Assembly: GCF_014196515.1 (NCBI RefSeq)
Contig: NZ_JACIDV010000005.1
Span: forward strand, 306,560 to 370,559
From: Rhizobium skierniewicense
Lineage (GTDB): Bacteria > Pseudomonadota > Alphaproteobacteria > Rhizobiales > Rhizobiaceae
Direction: 5' to 3'
Length of the DNA: 64,000 nt
Below, piece by piece: positions 44,194 through 53,177 of the stretch. The stretch's first letter is position 1, and every line of letters begins with the position of its first letter. A program made the position numbers and the translations under genes. Below the pieces are notes generated by a model that saw only the letters and a list, made by a program, of their open reading frames with translations, was not told the DNA's origin and searched no databases.

Positions 44194-45366
44194 ATGACCC
44201 CGCTTGCCCGGTTCGGTAACGACCTGCCCTTTCTGACCACTCTGCGGCGAGACCTGCACGCCCACCCGGAGCTTGGCTTTGAGGAAGAGCGCACAAGCGC
44301 GCTGGTCGTCAGGCACCTGGAAGAGGCGGGTATAACGGTTCATCGCGGCCTGGGCAAAACCGGCGTCGTCGGCACGCTTCAGGTCGGCAATGGCACGCGC
44401 CGCATTGGCCTGCGCGCCGATATGGATGCGCTGGCCATGCCTGAGATCGCTGACCGTCCCTATCAATCGACCGTGCCCGGAAAAATGCATGCCTGTGGCC
44501 ATGATGGCCACACGGTGATGCTCCTGGGTGCCGCCCGCCATCTGGCCGAAACCCGCGATTTCTCCGGCACGGTGCATTTCATCTTTCAACCCGCCGAAGA
44601 AGGACGCGGCGGCGCAAAACGGATGGTTGAGGACGGGCTGTTTGATCTTTTCCCCTGTGATGCCGTCTACGGCCTGCACAATATGCCAGGGCTGGATGTG
44701 GATGAAATGGCCGTCGTCGAAGGGCCGCAACTGGCCTCGTCCGATAGCTGGCGCGTGATGTTCCAAGGTGTGGGCACCCATGGCGCAAAGCCGCATCTGG
44801 GGCGCGACCCGATTACAGCAGCGGGAAGCTTTCTGGCAGCCCTGCAAAGCATTGTCGGACGGGTGGTCGATCCGTTGCAACCGGCCGTCGTCAGTGCCTG
44901 TTCGGTGCAGGCGGGTGATCCGAAAGCGCTGAATGTCATCCCCGATCTCGTCGAAATCGGTGGCACGGCAAGGGCCTATTCGGCACATGTTCGCGACCAG
45001 CTGGAAGAGGAAATCGGCAGGTTGGCAACGGGTACCGCCGCCATGTTCGGCATAGAGGCAAATTACCACTTCATCCGCCGCATTCCGCCTGTTATCAATG
45101 ATGCCGATACGACGCGGCGGGCGTTGAAGGCTGCGCAGAGTGTTTTCGGTGAAAGGACGCGAACCACGTTTCCGCCTTCCACCGCCGGCGACGACTTCTC
45201 GTTTTTCGCAGCACACGTGCCGGGCTGCTACGTCTGGCTTGGCAACGGCCCCGCCGTGGACGGCGCGCTGCACCACAACACGTCCTATGATTTCAACGAC
45301 GATGCGATTGCGTCTGGCGTCGCGTTCTGGACCACATTGGTGGAGCAGGAACTGGCGGCTGAATGA
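44194..45366 (+). CDS. M20-family amidohydrolase
   Basis: A 390-residue metal-dependent amidohydrolase of the HipO/IAA-amino acid hydrolase group (M20D). RRDLHAHPELGFEE opens the fold, GLRADMDALAMPE and KMHACGHDGHTVMLLG hold metal ligands, FIFQPAEEGRGGAKRM the catalytic Glu, and HHNTSYDFND the last His. It removes acyl groups from N-acyl amino acids or opens related amides; the substrate is unknown. The ATG at 44194 has AAGGA ten bases upstream. It ends six bases from the convergent adenine deaminase. Confidence 0.9.
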   Translation: MTPLARFGNDLPFLTTLRRDLHAHPELGFEEERTSALVVRHLEEAGITVHRGLGKTGVVGTLQVGNGTRRIGLRADMDALAMPEIADRPYQSTVPGKMHACGHDGHTVMLLGAARHLAETRDFSGTVHFIFQPAEEGRGGAKRMVEDGLFDLFPCDAVYGLHNMPGLDVDEMAVVEGPQLASSDSWRVMFQGVGTHGAKPHLGRDPITAAGSFLAALQSIVGRVVDPLQPAVVSACSVQAGDPKALNVIPDLVEIGGTARAYSAHVRDQLEEEIGRLATGTAAMFGIEANYHFIRRIPPVINDADTTRRALKAAQSVFGERTRTTFPPSTAGDDFSFFAAHVPGCYVWLGNGPAVDGALHHNTSYDFNDDAIASGVAFWTTLVEQELAAE

Positions 45367-45372
45367 CTGCCC

Positions 45373-47166
45373 TTACTCCATAACCTCGATCACCGGGGTT
45401 TCCATCACCCTCCCCGTCAGCACGTCGGCAATGCCCATGTCCGTCTGGTGCGGGCCTATGTTGCAGGCGAGTGTAGCGCCGAAGCAGGCTTTGAAGACGA
45501 GATAGGGTGGCTGCCATTCCACGATCTGGCCAACCGCGTCGCGCACGGTTTCGAAACCGGCGGCGATGTCGCTAAGGGGTGCGCCGGAGACGAGGCCAGA
45601 GAGCGGTAGCGGCAGCATCGCTGTAACCTTGCCGCCGGACGCAACGGCCATGCCACCGCCTGCCTTGATGACGGCGTTGGCCGCAACCGTCATATCATCC
45701 ACATTGCCCCCGAAGACCGTGAGATTGTGGCTGTCATGGGAAACCGTGGTAGCGAAAGCACCGTCCCATTTGCCCCAACCGGTCAGAAAACCGGTTCTGG
45801 TGACGGGATCGGCCTTGCCGTGGCGGTGGGTGACCGAAATCATCGTTGTGCTCTCGGGCGGCACCACGAAACCATTTTCAACGGCGGCTTCCGCCTCCCC
45901 CCATTGGGTGAAACGCGGTTTGTCGATGGTGGCCAGCCTGACCCTGTTGCCCTCGGATTTGACCTTGAAATCAGACGGCGAGCGCGGTGTCAGTTTCACA
46001 GAATGCTGGAGGGGTGCGGCGTCCATCTCGATGAGATCGACCAGCATCTTGCCAGCTTCTGCAACAAGAGTACCGCTGGCCAGCACATGTCGTGCGGAGA
46101 ATTGCGACAAGTCTTCGAAGACGGCGATATCCGCCCGACGCCCAGCAGCGATGAGGCCGAGATCGTTGCGCTGCAGACGCGTGGCCGCATTGAGCGTAGC
46201 GGCGCGCAGTGCCCATTCGGGCTTCAGGCCATATCGCACCAGCCGCCGCACCACATCATCAAGGCCGCCGCTTTTCAGAAGGTCATCCGGAAAAACATCA
46301 TCGGTGCACAATGTGATGGTTTGCGGCAAATGGCCGAGCGCGTTCAGGGCTTCCACGAATTCCGGCAGGAGATGGTCGTGCGAACCGCGCAGCTCTATCG
46401 CCAGCCCCGCCCGCAGCTTGACGATCAGATCGGCAGCCGATGTCAGCTCGTGATCGGAGGTGATGCCTGCTGCCATGAAGGCGTTGAGATCAGCGCCCTC
46501 AAGCCCTCGCGCATGGCCGCAGATCAGTTTGTCGGAAAACAGGCCTTCCTGGAGAATGGCGCTCATGCGCGGATCTCGTTCGATAACGCCGCGCATGTTC
46601 ATGACTTCGGCCACGCCGCCAATTTCCGGCCAGAACAGCATTTCGACCATCGCAGAGGCATCGAAATCCGCACCTGCCTGCTCCAGCCCCGGTGCGGACG
46701 GCACGGACGACGGGGCGAGGAGAACAGCCCTCAGCGGCAGACCCTTGGCAGCCTCCGCCGCCCAGCGTACGCCATCGATGCCGTGGACATTGCCGAATTC
46801 GTGCGGGTCCCAGACGATGGTGGTGACGCCACGCGGCACGACGGCACCGGCATAGGCCGCCGGTGTCACCATGGAGCTTTCCACGTGCATATGGGTGTCG
46901 ATCAGGCCTGGCGAAACATAGGCACCCGTCGCATCGAGAACCTTTGCAGCATCCGTGCGGGTGCCCGCCTCATGAACGCTCGCGATCAGCGGCCCGACAA
47001 TGCCGATATCAGCGGGGCGACGCTCGCCCGTCACGACATCGACAAGTATGCCGCCGCTGATCAATATATCGAAAGGCTGGTCGCCGCGTGCTGCCGCCAC
47101 GGCACGGGCGCGCAACGTATTTTCGATCATCCCGTCACGATCAACGATGATGGCTTGCTCTCTCAT
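45373..47166 (-). CDS. ade: Adenine deaminase
   Basis: A 597-residue amidohydrolase-superfamily enzyme that turns adenine into hypoxanthine and ammonia. GLIDTHMHVESSMVTPAAYA has the first metal ligands; WDPHEFGNVHGIDGVRWAAE, CGHARGLEGADLNAFMAAGI and SDHELTSAADL follow; the C-terminal adenine-deaminase domain ends the protein. Length and segment order match the family. Its start overlaps the nucleoside hydrolase stop by four bases, so the two are translated together and adenine released from nucleosides would be deaminated at once. Confidence 0.93.
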   Translation of the reverse strand: MREQAIIVDRDGMIENTLRARAVAAARGDQPFDILISGGILVDVVTGERRPADIGIVGPLIASVHEAGTRTDAAKVLDATGAYVSPGLIDTHMHVESSMVTPAAYAGAVVPRGVTTIVWDPHEFGNVHGIDGVRWAAEAAKGLPLRAVLLAPSSVPSAPGLEQAGADFDASAMVEMLFWPEIGGVAEVMNMRGVIERDPRMSAILQEGLFSDKLICGHARGLEGADLNAFMAAGITSDHELTSAADLIVKLRAGLAIELRGSHDHLLPEFVEALNALGHLPQTITLCTDDVFPDDLLKSGGLDDVVRRLVRYGLKPEWALRAATLNAATRLQRNDLGLIAAGRRADIAVFEDLSQFSARHVLASGTLVAEAGKMLVDLIEMDAAPLQHSVKLTPRSPSDFKVKSEGNRVRLATIDKPRFTQWGEAEAAVENGFVVPPESTTMISVTHRHGKADPVTRTGFLTGWGKWDGAFATTVSHDSHNLTVFGGNVDDMTVAANAVIKAGGGMAVASGGKVTAMLPLPLSGLVSGAPLSDIAAGFETVRDAVGQIVEWQPPYLVFKACFGATLACNIGPHQTDMGIADVLTGRVMETPVIEVME

Positions 47167-48089
47167 CGGCTAGCCTCCTGAAGCAGGGCATCAAGAATAA
47201 TGGATTTCGCACGGATTGCATCGACCGTCTCTGCGTATTGCGCATTGAATCGTGACGCATGGGCGGCGCGCGCTTCGACCACGGTTCGGCCACGCGTCAA
47301 TGCGCCGTGAACCTCGACATTGATGCGCGCATTTTTCCAGCCGATGCAATCGGGCGCCACAAGAGCCACCGCCGCACAGGGATCGTACAGCGCCATCGCA
47401 TCGCGCCCACGGCTTGTTGCGATGGCGATGAAGCCTTCCAGCATATCGGCGATCAAACCGACATTGCGGCCAGCCGCTGCGCGAATGGGCGCGATATCGG
47501 ACATATCCGCCGTCACTTTGCGGCAGAGATCGAGATCGACCATCCGCAAGGGAAGACCGTGTGCGATGACGATAGAAAGCGCTTCGGGATCGGCAAAAGC
47601 GTTGAACTCGGCAGAGGCGGTATGATTGCCAGCCGTCACGCCACCACCCATCCATACGAGCTGCGTGATGCGAGCGGCAAGATCGGGTCTTGCAAGACAG
47701 ACGGCGGCGATATTGGTGAGCGGTCCAAGCGCGAGAGCGCGTTTGTCGGCTTGACCGTCGGCCAGCCAGGTGCACAGGGCCGTGAAAGCATCGCTGTAGG
47801 GCAGATCGGCGGCGTCGGGTAAGCCTGCGCCAATAGTGGGAATTCCGGTATCCCCAAGGATCGTTTGCGCGGTTTCGAGCTGTCCGAGCACGGGTCGCTC
47901 CCGACCTGAGTGAATGGGAAAGCGCCAACCGAAGGCAGCGGCGGCACCGGCTGCGTTTTTGCTGACCTGCTCAAGCGGGGCATTGCCGAACACCAGCGAC
48001 ACGCCATCGATCTGAAGCCCATGAGACGTGACCACCATGATGGCGGCGATGTCATCAAACCCCATATCGCAATCGATCCAGATACCCAT
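47163..48089 (-). CDS. Inosine/uridine-preferring-type nucleoside hydrolase
   Basis: A 308-residue enzyme that splits ribonucleosides into base and ribose. The defining N-terminal Asp cluster is IWIDCDMGFDDIAAIM (calcium-binding D-x-D-x4-D), NAA and LALGPLTNIAAVC are further family segments, and WMGGGVTAGNHTASAEFNAF holds the sugar-binding Asn and Glu. The ATG at 48089 follows the ATPase stop by two bases. It is part of a seven-gene operon with an importer and adenine deaminase. Confidence 0.93.
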   Translation of the reverse strand: MGIWIDCDMGFDDIAAIMVVTSHGLQIDGVSLVFGNAPLEQVSKNAAGAAAAFGWRFPIHSGRERPVLGQLETAQTILGDTGIPTIGAGLPDAADLPYSDAFTALCTWLADGQADKRALALGPLTNIAAVCLARPDLAARITQLVWMGGGVTAGNHTASAEFNAFADPEALSIVIAHGLPLRMVDLDLCRKVTADMSDIAPIRAAAGRNVGLIADMLEGFIAIATSRGRDAMALYDPCAAVALVAPDCIGWKNARINVEVHGALTRGRTVVEARAAHASRFNAQYAETVDAIRAKSIILDALLQEASR

Positions 48090-48091
48090 GC

Positions 48092-49117
48092 TCAACGAAA
48101 CACCTTCAAACTTGCTGCTTTCTTGACAGGCAGATCGAATGCGAGCGCCGTGCCGATATCTTGCACCGGCAGCGCGGCATCGACCTCTGCCTTGATGGCC
48201 CCGAGGGGCGTATCCAGCAGATACTCCCGGGTGTTGCCCGCAAAAGATGTGCCGCGCACGGTTCCCTCGAAGGGTCCTGACCCGAGGGTGACCATCCGCG
48301 GCCTCCAGGCCAGTCCGGCCACATTTGGAACCGCGCCAGAAAGGGGGACGCTTCCGTTATCGGTCTTGAGCAAGCCAGCCTCCAGACGGAAGATGTTTTC
48401 AAAGCCGACGAAATCGGCCACGAAGGACGAGATCGGCGCGTTGTAGATATCCTCCGGCGTGCCGATCTGCTCGATGGCGCCGTTTTTCATGACAACGATC
48501 CGATCGGCCAGCGCCAAGGCCTCGATCTGGTCATGGGTGACGAAAATCATGGTGACGCCGGTTTCCTTCTGCACGCGTTGAAGCTCGGTGCGCATGTCAA
48601 GCCGCAGCCTTGCATCAAGGTTGGACAGCGGCTCGTCCAGAAGCAGGACCTTCGGGTCCATGACCATGGAACGGGCAAGCGCCACGCGCTGCTGCTGACC
48701 GCCGGACAATTCCGCCGGTTTGCGGGAAGAAAAGCTCGAAAGACCGACGGATTTGAGGCCGGACGCGACCTTGCCCTCAAGAGCCGAGCCCCTCATGCCC
48801 TTCAGCTTCAAACCGAAGGCGACATTCTCATAGACCGTCAGGTGCGGAAACAGCGCGTAGGACTGGAACACCAGGCCAACCGCCCGTTTGTTGGCGGACA
48901 CGCGGGTGATATCGACACCATCGAGATCGATCCGGCCACCAGCCACCGGCATCAGCCCGGCAATGGCCCGCATCGTCGTGGTCTTGCCGCAGCCGGACGG
49001 GCCGAGCAACGCCAGCAACTCACCCTTGCGGATGTCGAGATTGAGGTCCTTCACGGCAACGGAGTTGCCATAGGCCAGCGACAGGTTCTGGAGCGACAGA
49101 TAATTTGCGTCAGACAT
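48092..49117 (-). CDS. PotA-type ABC transporter, ATP-binding protein
   Basis: A 341-residue ATPase: Walker A GPSGCGKTTTMRAIAG, signature LSGGQQQRVALARSMV, Walker [13 protein letters not shown], switch VTHDQIEALALADR, and a C-terminal TOBE domain (WRPRMVTLGSGPFEGTVRGT). The family is best known for spermidine/putrescine and iron, but here the operon partners are purine enzymes. It overlaps the permease upstream by eight bases. Confidence 0.9.
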   Translation of the reverse strand: MSDANYLSLQNLSLAYGNSVAVKDLNLDIRKGELLALLGPSGCGKTTTMRAIAGLMPVAGGRIDLDGVDITRVSANKRAVGLVFQSYALFPHLTVYENVAFGLKLKGMRGSALEGKVASGLKSVGLSSFSSRKPAELSGGQQQRVALARSMVMDPKVLLLDEPLSNLDARLRLDMRTELQRVQKETGVTMIFVTHDQIEALALADRIVVMKNGAIEQIGTPEDIYNAPISSFVADFVGFENIFRLEAGLLKTDNGSVPLSGAVPNVAGLAWRPRMVTLGSGPFEGTVRGTSFAGNTREYLLDTPLGAIKAEVDAALPVQDIGTALAFDLPVKKAASLKVFR

Positions 49118-49889
49118 AACGGGAGAACCCCAGAAAACGTTCGGCCATGAAAACAATGCCGATGGACAGGAAGGCGAGCAGCGAAGACAGAGCTGCAACG
49201 GATGGGTCGAAGACGATTTCCATGTAGCCGAGCATATCGATAGGCAGGGTGCGCACACCGGGACCGGACAGGAACAGCGAGACCGGCACCTGGTTGAAGC
49301 TGGTCACGAATCCCAGAATGAAGGCCGAGAGAATGCCACCCCTGATATTCGGCAGCACGACACGGAAGAATGCGCCTGTTCGAGATGAGCCGAGGAGAAT
49401 AGCTGCCTCCTCGATATCGGAGCGCAGATTGGTAAGGCTGGCCGAGACCACGCGCACCGCATAGGGCAGGATCAGCGCGGTGTGAGCCAGAAACAGCGCC
49501 AGCGTGATGCCGATGCCAAAGGGCACGACGAAGTAGCGCAGCAACGCCAGGCCAACGATGATGCCGGGAACGATGATGGGGGCCGAAACGATGGTTCGGA
49601 TGGTTTCCGAAAACGGCAGCTTGTAGCGCGACATGGCGTAGGATGCGGGGACGCCGAGGATCAGCGCGGCGACTGTGCCGCCAATGGCAAGGAACATCGA
49701 CATGGCAAAGCTTTCGCGAAAACTTTCGACGGTGAAGACCTTGGCGATCCATTTCAGCGAAAAGCCCTGCGGCGGGAATGCCAGCGTGTCGCCTGCCGAA
49801 AACGAGGCCGCGACGATGATGAGGAACGGGCCGATCAGAAAGCCGATGACCAGCGCGAGCGTGAGCGGAATGAAGAGGTTCCGGGTCAT
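49110..49889 (-). CDS. PotC-type ABC transporter, permease
   Basis: A 259-residue permease with six hydrophobic segments, beginning LFIPLTLALVIGFLIGPFLI. The coupling motif is DIEEAAILLGSSRTGAFFRV, VLPNIRGGILSAFILGFVTS. It overlaps the first permease by four bases and the ATPase by eight. Confidence 0.9.
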   Translation of the reverse strand: MTRNLFIPLTLALVIGFLIGPFLIIVAASFSAGDTLAFPPQGFSLKWIAKVFTVESFRESFAMSMFLAIGGTVAALILGVPASYAMSRYKLPFSETIRTIVSAPIIVPGIIVGLALLRYFVVPFGIGITLALFLAHTALILPYAVRVVSASLTNLRSDIEEAAILLGSSRTGAFFRVVLPNIRGGILSAFILGFVTSFNQVPVSLFLSGPGVRTLPIDMLGYMEIVFDPSVAALSSLLAFLSIGIVFMAERFLGFSRYV

Positions 49890-50713
49890 GTCTTGTTCCT
49901 TGCCGTGGCGATGCGCTTGAGCAGGATGTTGGCCGCAAAGCTCATGACGATCAGAATGAAGGCGATGACACTCGCGGCGACGAAGTTGTTGGACACCGTC
50001 ACCTGCTGGTAGAGCAGCGTTTCCAGCATCAGAACCTTGGAACCGCCCAGAATGGCGGGCGTGATATAGGCCGTCAGCGAGCCGGTGAAGACCAATGTGC
50101 CACCCACGACGAGACCTTCCCTGGTCAAGGGCAGAATGACCTTCCAGAATACCTGCAACCAGTTGGCGCCCAGAACCCGCGAGGCGGCGATGACATCTTT
50201 CGGCATGTTTTCCAGCGCGCTGATGAGGGAGATGATCATCAACGGCAGGAACAGTTGCAAAAGGCCGATGAAGACCGCCGTTTCGGAAAACAGGATGCGG
50301 ATCGGCGCATCGGTCAGCCCCACCAGTTTCAGCACCTCGTTGACCATGCCGGTGCGCCCGAGAATGACGATCCACGCATAGGTGCGGGCCACGGGCGAAA
50401 TCATCAACGGCAGAATGACAAGGTTGATCATGTGCCCCTTGGTGCTGGCCGACAGGTTGACGATAGAAAAAGCAGCCGCATAACCAATGATGGCGGAAAC
50501 CACCGTCACGATAGCCCCGAGCTTCAGTGTGCGCAGAAAGACAGCACGGTTTAGCGGATCGAAAAAGAAATCCACATAGGCCTGAAACGTCCATCCGTCT
50601 GCAGTTCGAAACCCTTCCGACAGAAGAATGAACACGGGCACAAGGAATACCACCGCCGCGAAGATCGCGGCCGGCAAGGCCAGCGCCAGGGCTTCAGCCC
50701 GGTTTTGAAACAT
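49886..50713 (-). CDS. PotB-type ABC transporter, permease
   Basis: A 275-residue permease with six hydrophobic segments: AAIFAAVVFLVPVFILLSEG at the start and the coupling motif KDVIAASRVLGANWLQVFWK, VILPLTREGLVVGGTL. The ATG at 50713 (MFQNRAEALALAL) follows GGAGAAGACTCC. Upstream lies a 270-base gap that holds a palindromic repeat. Confidence 0.9.
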   Translation of the reverse strand: MFQNRAEALALALPAAIFAAVVFLVPVFILLSEGFRTADGWTFQAYVDFFFDPLNRAVFLRTLKLGAIVTVVSAIIGYAAAFSIVNLSASTKGHMINLVILPLMISPVARTYAWIVILGRTGMVNEVLKLVGLTDAPIRILFSETAVFIGLLQLFLPLMIISLISALENMPKDVIAASRVLGANWLQVFWKVILPLTREGLVVGGTLVFTGSLTAYITPAILGGSKVLMLETLLYQQVTVSNNFVAASVIAFILIVMSFAANILLKRIATARNKT

Positions 50714-50789
50714 GGAGTCTTCTCCGGTGTTGAAATGTCTCCGCCTTCGCTCGGCAGAGGATTTGTCGTTGAGCGGCAGCGGGTGCCAG

Positions 50790-50945
50790 CCCCCTCTGCC
50801 CTGCCGGGCATCTCCCCCACAGGTGGGGAGATTGGATAGCGGCACACGTTTAGGCCATCTCATACGTTGAGACAGGATGGATGTCGGTGCATCCTGCTGA
50901 TCTCCCCCCTTGTGGGGGAGATGTCCGGCAGGACAGAGGGGGGGC
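50790..50945. repeat. Rhizobial palindromic intergenic repeat, copy C
   Basis: Left arm CCCCCTCTGCCCTGCCGGGC, ATCTCCCCCACAGGTGGGGA; right arm GATCTCCCCCCTTGTGGGGG, AGATGTCCGGCAGGACAGAG, GGGGG. It is the clearest of the three copies: the arms pair with each other and each contains its own hairpin. It fills the 272-base gap between the binding-protein gene and the first permease gene of the nucleoside operon. Confidence 0.75.
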
Positions 50946-50985
50946 GACGTGCGCCAGCACGTAGTCCCCACACCTGAAACCGTCC

Positions 50986-52008
50986 TTACTGACCGACCTT
51001 CGCGTTCCACTCCGACAGCCACTTGTCGCGGTTATCCAGCGTCGTTGCGGACGGAATGAGTTGCAGGCTCTTCGCCGTTTCCTCGCCATAGGTGATGTTG
51101 TTGGCGACCTCGTCGGAAACCTTGACCTCCTTGTTGGTCGGGCTATCGACCAGCTTTTCAGCCAGCGCCTTCTGCACGTCCGTCGACAGCCAGAAGTCCA
51201 TGAACTGGAGCGCCAGATCTTCGTTTTTGCCGTTCTTCGGAACAACAAGCACATTCATGCCGCCGGTCTGGCCTTCCTTCGGCGTTGCCCATGCCAGCGG
51301 CAGGTCAAGTTTGGTGAAGGGCGCCCAGGAGAAACGGCCGATGGGTGCTGCCCAGATTTCTTCCTGCTGCATAAGCTGCACGAGTTGCGAGGACTTGACA
51401 TAGAAGGTGACGATCTCGTCCTTCTTGTTCCCCACGGCTTCGATGGCACCCGACAGATCCGGCGTGTCCTTGCCGATGGCCTTGCCGAGCATGTAGAGCG
51501 CTGGCGGCCCCTGATTGGTGGTGACATTCGGGAAGGCGACGTGGTCGACAACACCGTCCTTCAACAGATCGGCCCATGACTCGATCTTCATCTTGTCGGT
51601 GCGGTAGACGATGGAGGTGGCGTAGAAATTGACACCAACGCTCATGCCATCGCCATTCGGGTCCTTGGCGATGTCATAGAGCTTCTCGACATTCGGCACC
51701 TTGGACGTGTCGATCTTCTGGATCAAATCCTTGCGGGTAGCGGACAGCGCATCGGCCATGGAAACGATAGCGAGATCAACGACCGGATTGGTCTTGTTGG
51801 CTTCCATCTTGGCCAGACGCTCGACACTGTTGCCGGTTTCGACCACCAGCTTGCAACCGCATTTGGCTTCGAACGGCGTATAGACCAGTTCCTTGAATTC
51901 GTCCTGCGCAAAGGCATAGACCGAAATGGTCAGCGTCTTGTCCTGCCCCTGGGCCGCGCCCATGGACAGCATCAGGGCGGTGCCGGATGCCAGAATGATC
52001 TTTTTCAT
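50986..52008 (-). CDS. PotD-type ABC transporter, substrate-binding protein
   Basis: A 340-residue periplasmic binding protein. Signal peptide ILASGTALMLSMGAAQGQ, then DKTLTISVYAFAQDEFKELV. The CGCK near residue 50 and VVDLAIVSMADALSATRKDL, VGVNFYATSIVYRTDKMKIE and LVVPKNGKNEDLALQFMDFW are consistent with the spermidine/putrescine and related binding-protein family. Its cargo is inferred to be a purine nucleoside or related compound from the downstream hydrolase and deaminase. The ATG overlaps the regulator stop by four bases. Confidence 0.88.
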   Translation of the reverse strand: MKKIILASGTALMLSMGAAQGQDKTLTISVYAFAQDEFKELVYTPFEAKCGCKLVVETGNSVERLAKMEANKTNPVVDLAIVSMADALSATRKDLIQKIDTSKVPNVEKLYDIAKDPNGDGMSVGVNFYATSIVYRTDKMKIESWADLLKDGVVDHVAFPNVTTNQGPPALYMLGKAIGKDTPDLSGAIEAVGNKKDEIVTFYVKSSQLVQLMQQEEIWAAPIGRFSWAPFTKLDLPLAWATPKEGQTGGMNVLVVPKNGKNEDLALQFMDFWLSTDVQKALAEKLVDSPTNKEVKVSDEVANNITYGEETAKSLQLIPSATTLDNRDKWLSEWNAKVGQ

Positions 52009-53063
52009 GATGCGAGTTCTCCTGCTGTCGAGGTTGTGTTGGCGGCCTGCTTCTTGTTGTTTGGACCGCAAGAGCGTCTGACAATGAGCTCCATTGCGAC
52101 TTTCGAGATATCGGCGACAACGCCTCCTGACAGGGGGCGATCTTCCGCGTCGATACTGCGCACCAGCGCCGTAATCGCCAGATCGGCGATCTTCGCCATA
52201 TCCATGCGGACCGTGGTCAAAGCTGGTGTAACGACGGGTGCCCAGATGAGGTCGTCAAAGCCCGTAACGCTGGCCTGTTCCGGCACATTGATACCATCAC
52301 GCTGCAATTCGGTGAGCGCGCGCAACGCATGAAGATCCGACACAGCCGCAAAGGCGGTAGAGCCCTGCATCACCTTTTGGGCGACGCCGAGCGGGCACCC
52401 TGCCCCGTTCCGCTTTTCCAGAGACGCGATCCACAGGGTTTGCGTCTGTGCACTGCTGCCGAGGCCGGACCTGATGCCGCCGATACGGTCATTCTGAACG
52501 TTGGAATCCGGATTGTTGCCAATGATGACCACGTTGCGGTGGCCGAGTTCCGCTAGGTGACGGCCGATCTGAAAACCACCATCCCAATGATCAGCCGAAA
52601 CAGTGTTCCCGGGTGTAGAGGGCGAATCGATGACCGCCACCGGGCAATCGACATTGCCGATGCGGGTGCCGCGTCGTGGCACGACAACCATACCCTCGAC
52701 GCCGCGCTCGATCAGACGGTTGATCGCTTGTGTCTGTTTAGCAACGTTACCATGAGAGTCCGCAATCAATACGCCATAACCGGCGGCGTCGGCGGCCTTT
52801 TCGATGGCCTGAGCGATTTGCGGGAAAAGCGGATTGGCAATATCGGGCAGGACGAGACCGACAACACCGCTTCTGCCGGTGCGAAGCGCGCGACCGGCGA
52901 TGCTGGGCACATAACCCAGCTCCTCGGCCTTGACGCGGATTTTCTCGGAAAGCTCTGTGGAGACCCGCCCCTTGCCGGAGAGCGCATTGGACACGGTCGC
53001 CGCTGATACACCGAGTGCCGACGCGATTGCCGCCAGATTTGCCCCTGCACGACCCGAGGTCAT
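52005..53063 (-). CDS. LacI-family regulator of the purine nucleoside operon
   Basis: A 352-residue repressor: NLAAIASALGVSAATVSNAL, SGKGRVSTELSEKIRVKAEE is the helix-turn-helix and hinge; the rest is the periplasmic-binding-like ligand domain (VGLVLPDIANPLFPQIAQAI; SVTGFDDLIWAPVVTPALTT). It is the first gene of the operon and overlaps the binding-protein start by four bases. A perfect 18-base palindrome lies just upstream and covers the in-frame TTG 53093 and ATG 53075; the ATG at 53063 with GGGGA before it is therefore chosen. The ligand may be a nucleoside or base. Confidence 0.88.
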   Translation of the reverse strand: MTSGRAGANLAAIASALGVSAATVSNALSGKGRVSTELSEKIRVKAEELGYVPSIAGRALRTGRSGVVGLVLPDIANPLFPQIAQAIEKAADAAGYGVLIADSHGNVAKQTQAINRLIERGVEGMVVVPRRGTRIGNVDCPVAVIDSPSTPGNTVSADHWDGGFQIGRHLAELGHRNVVIIGNNPDSNVQNDRIGGIRSGLGSSAQTQTLWIASLEKRNGAGCPLGVAQKVMQGSTAFAAVSDLHALRALTELQRDGINVPEQASVTGFDDLIWAPVVTPALTTVRMDMAKIADLAITALVRSIDAEDRPLSGGVVADISKVAMELIVRRSCGPNNKKQAANTTSTAGELAS

Positions 53064-53074
53064 GATTATCCCCA

Positions 53075-53092
53075 TGATTAAACGTTTAATCA
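53075..53092. promoter_or_regulatory. LacI-type operator of the nucleoside operon
   Basis: TGATTAAACGTTTAATCA is an 18-base perfect palindrome with a central CG, the usual form of LacI-family operators. It stands 12 bases before the regulator start, so binding would block transcription of the whole operon, including the regulator itself. Confidence 0.8.
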
Positions 53093-53177
53093 AGCTAATT
53101 TGAATTGGCGTTTTTGTCGAGTCGTCAAGCTTGGGATTTTTGGGCTGGAGACTTAAGTCGAGGAAACGAGTGCGAAA

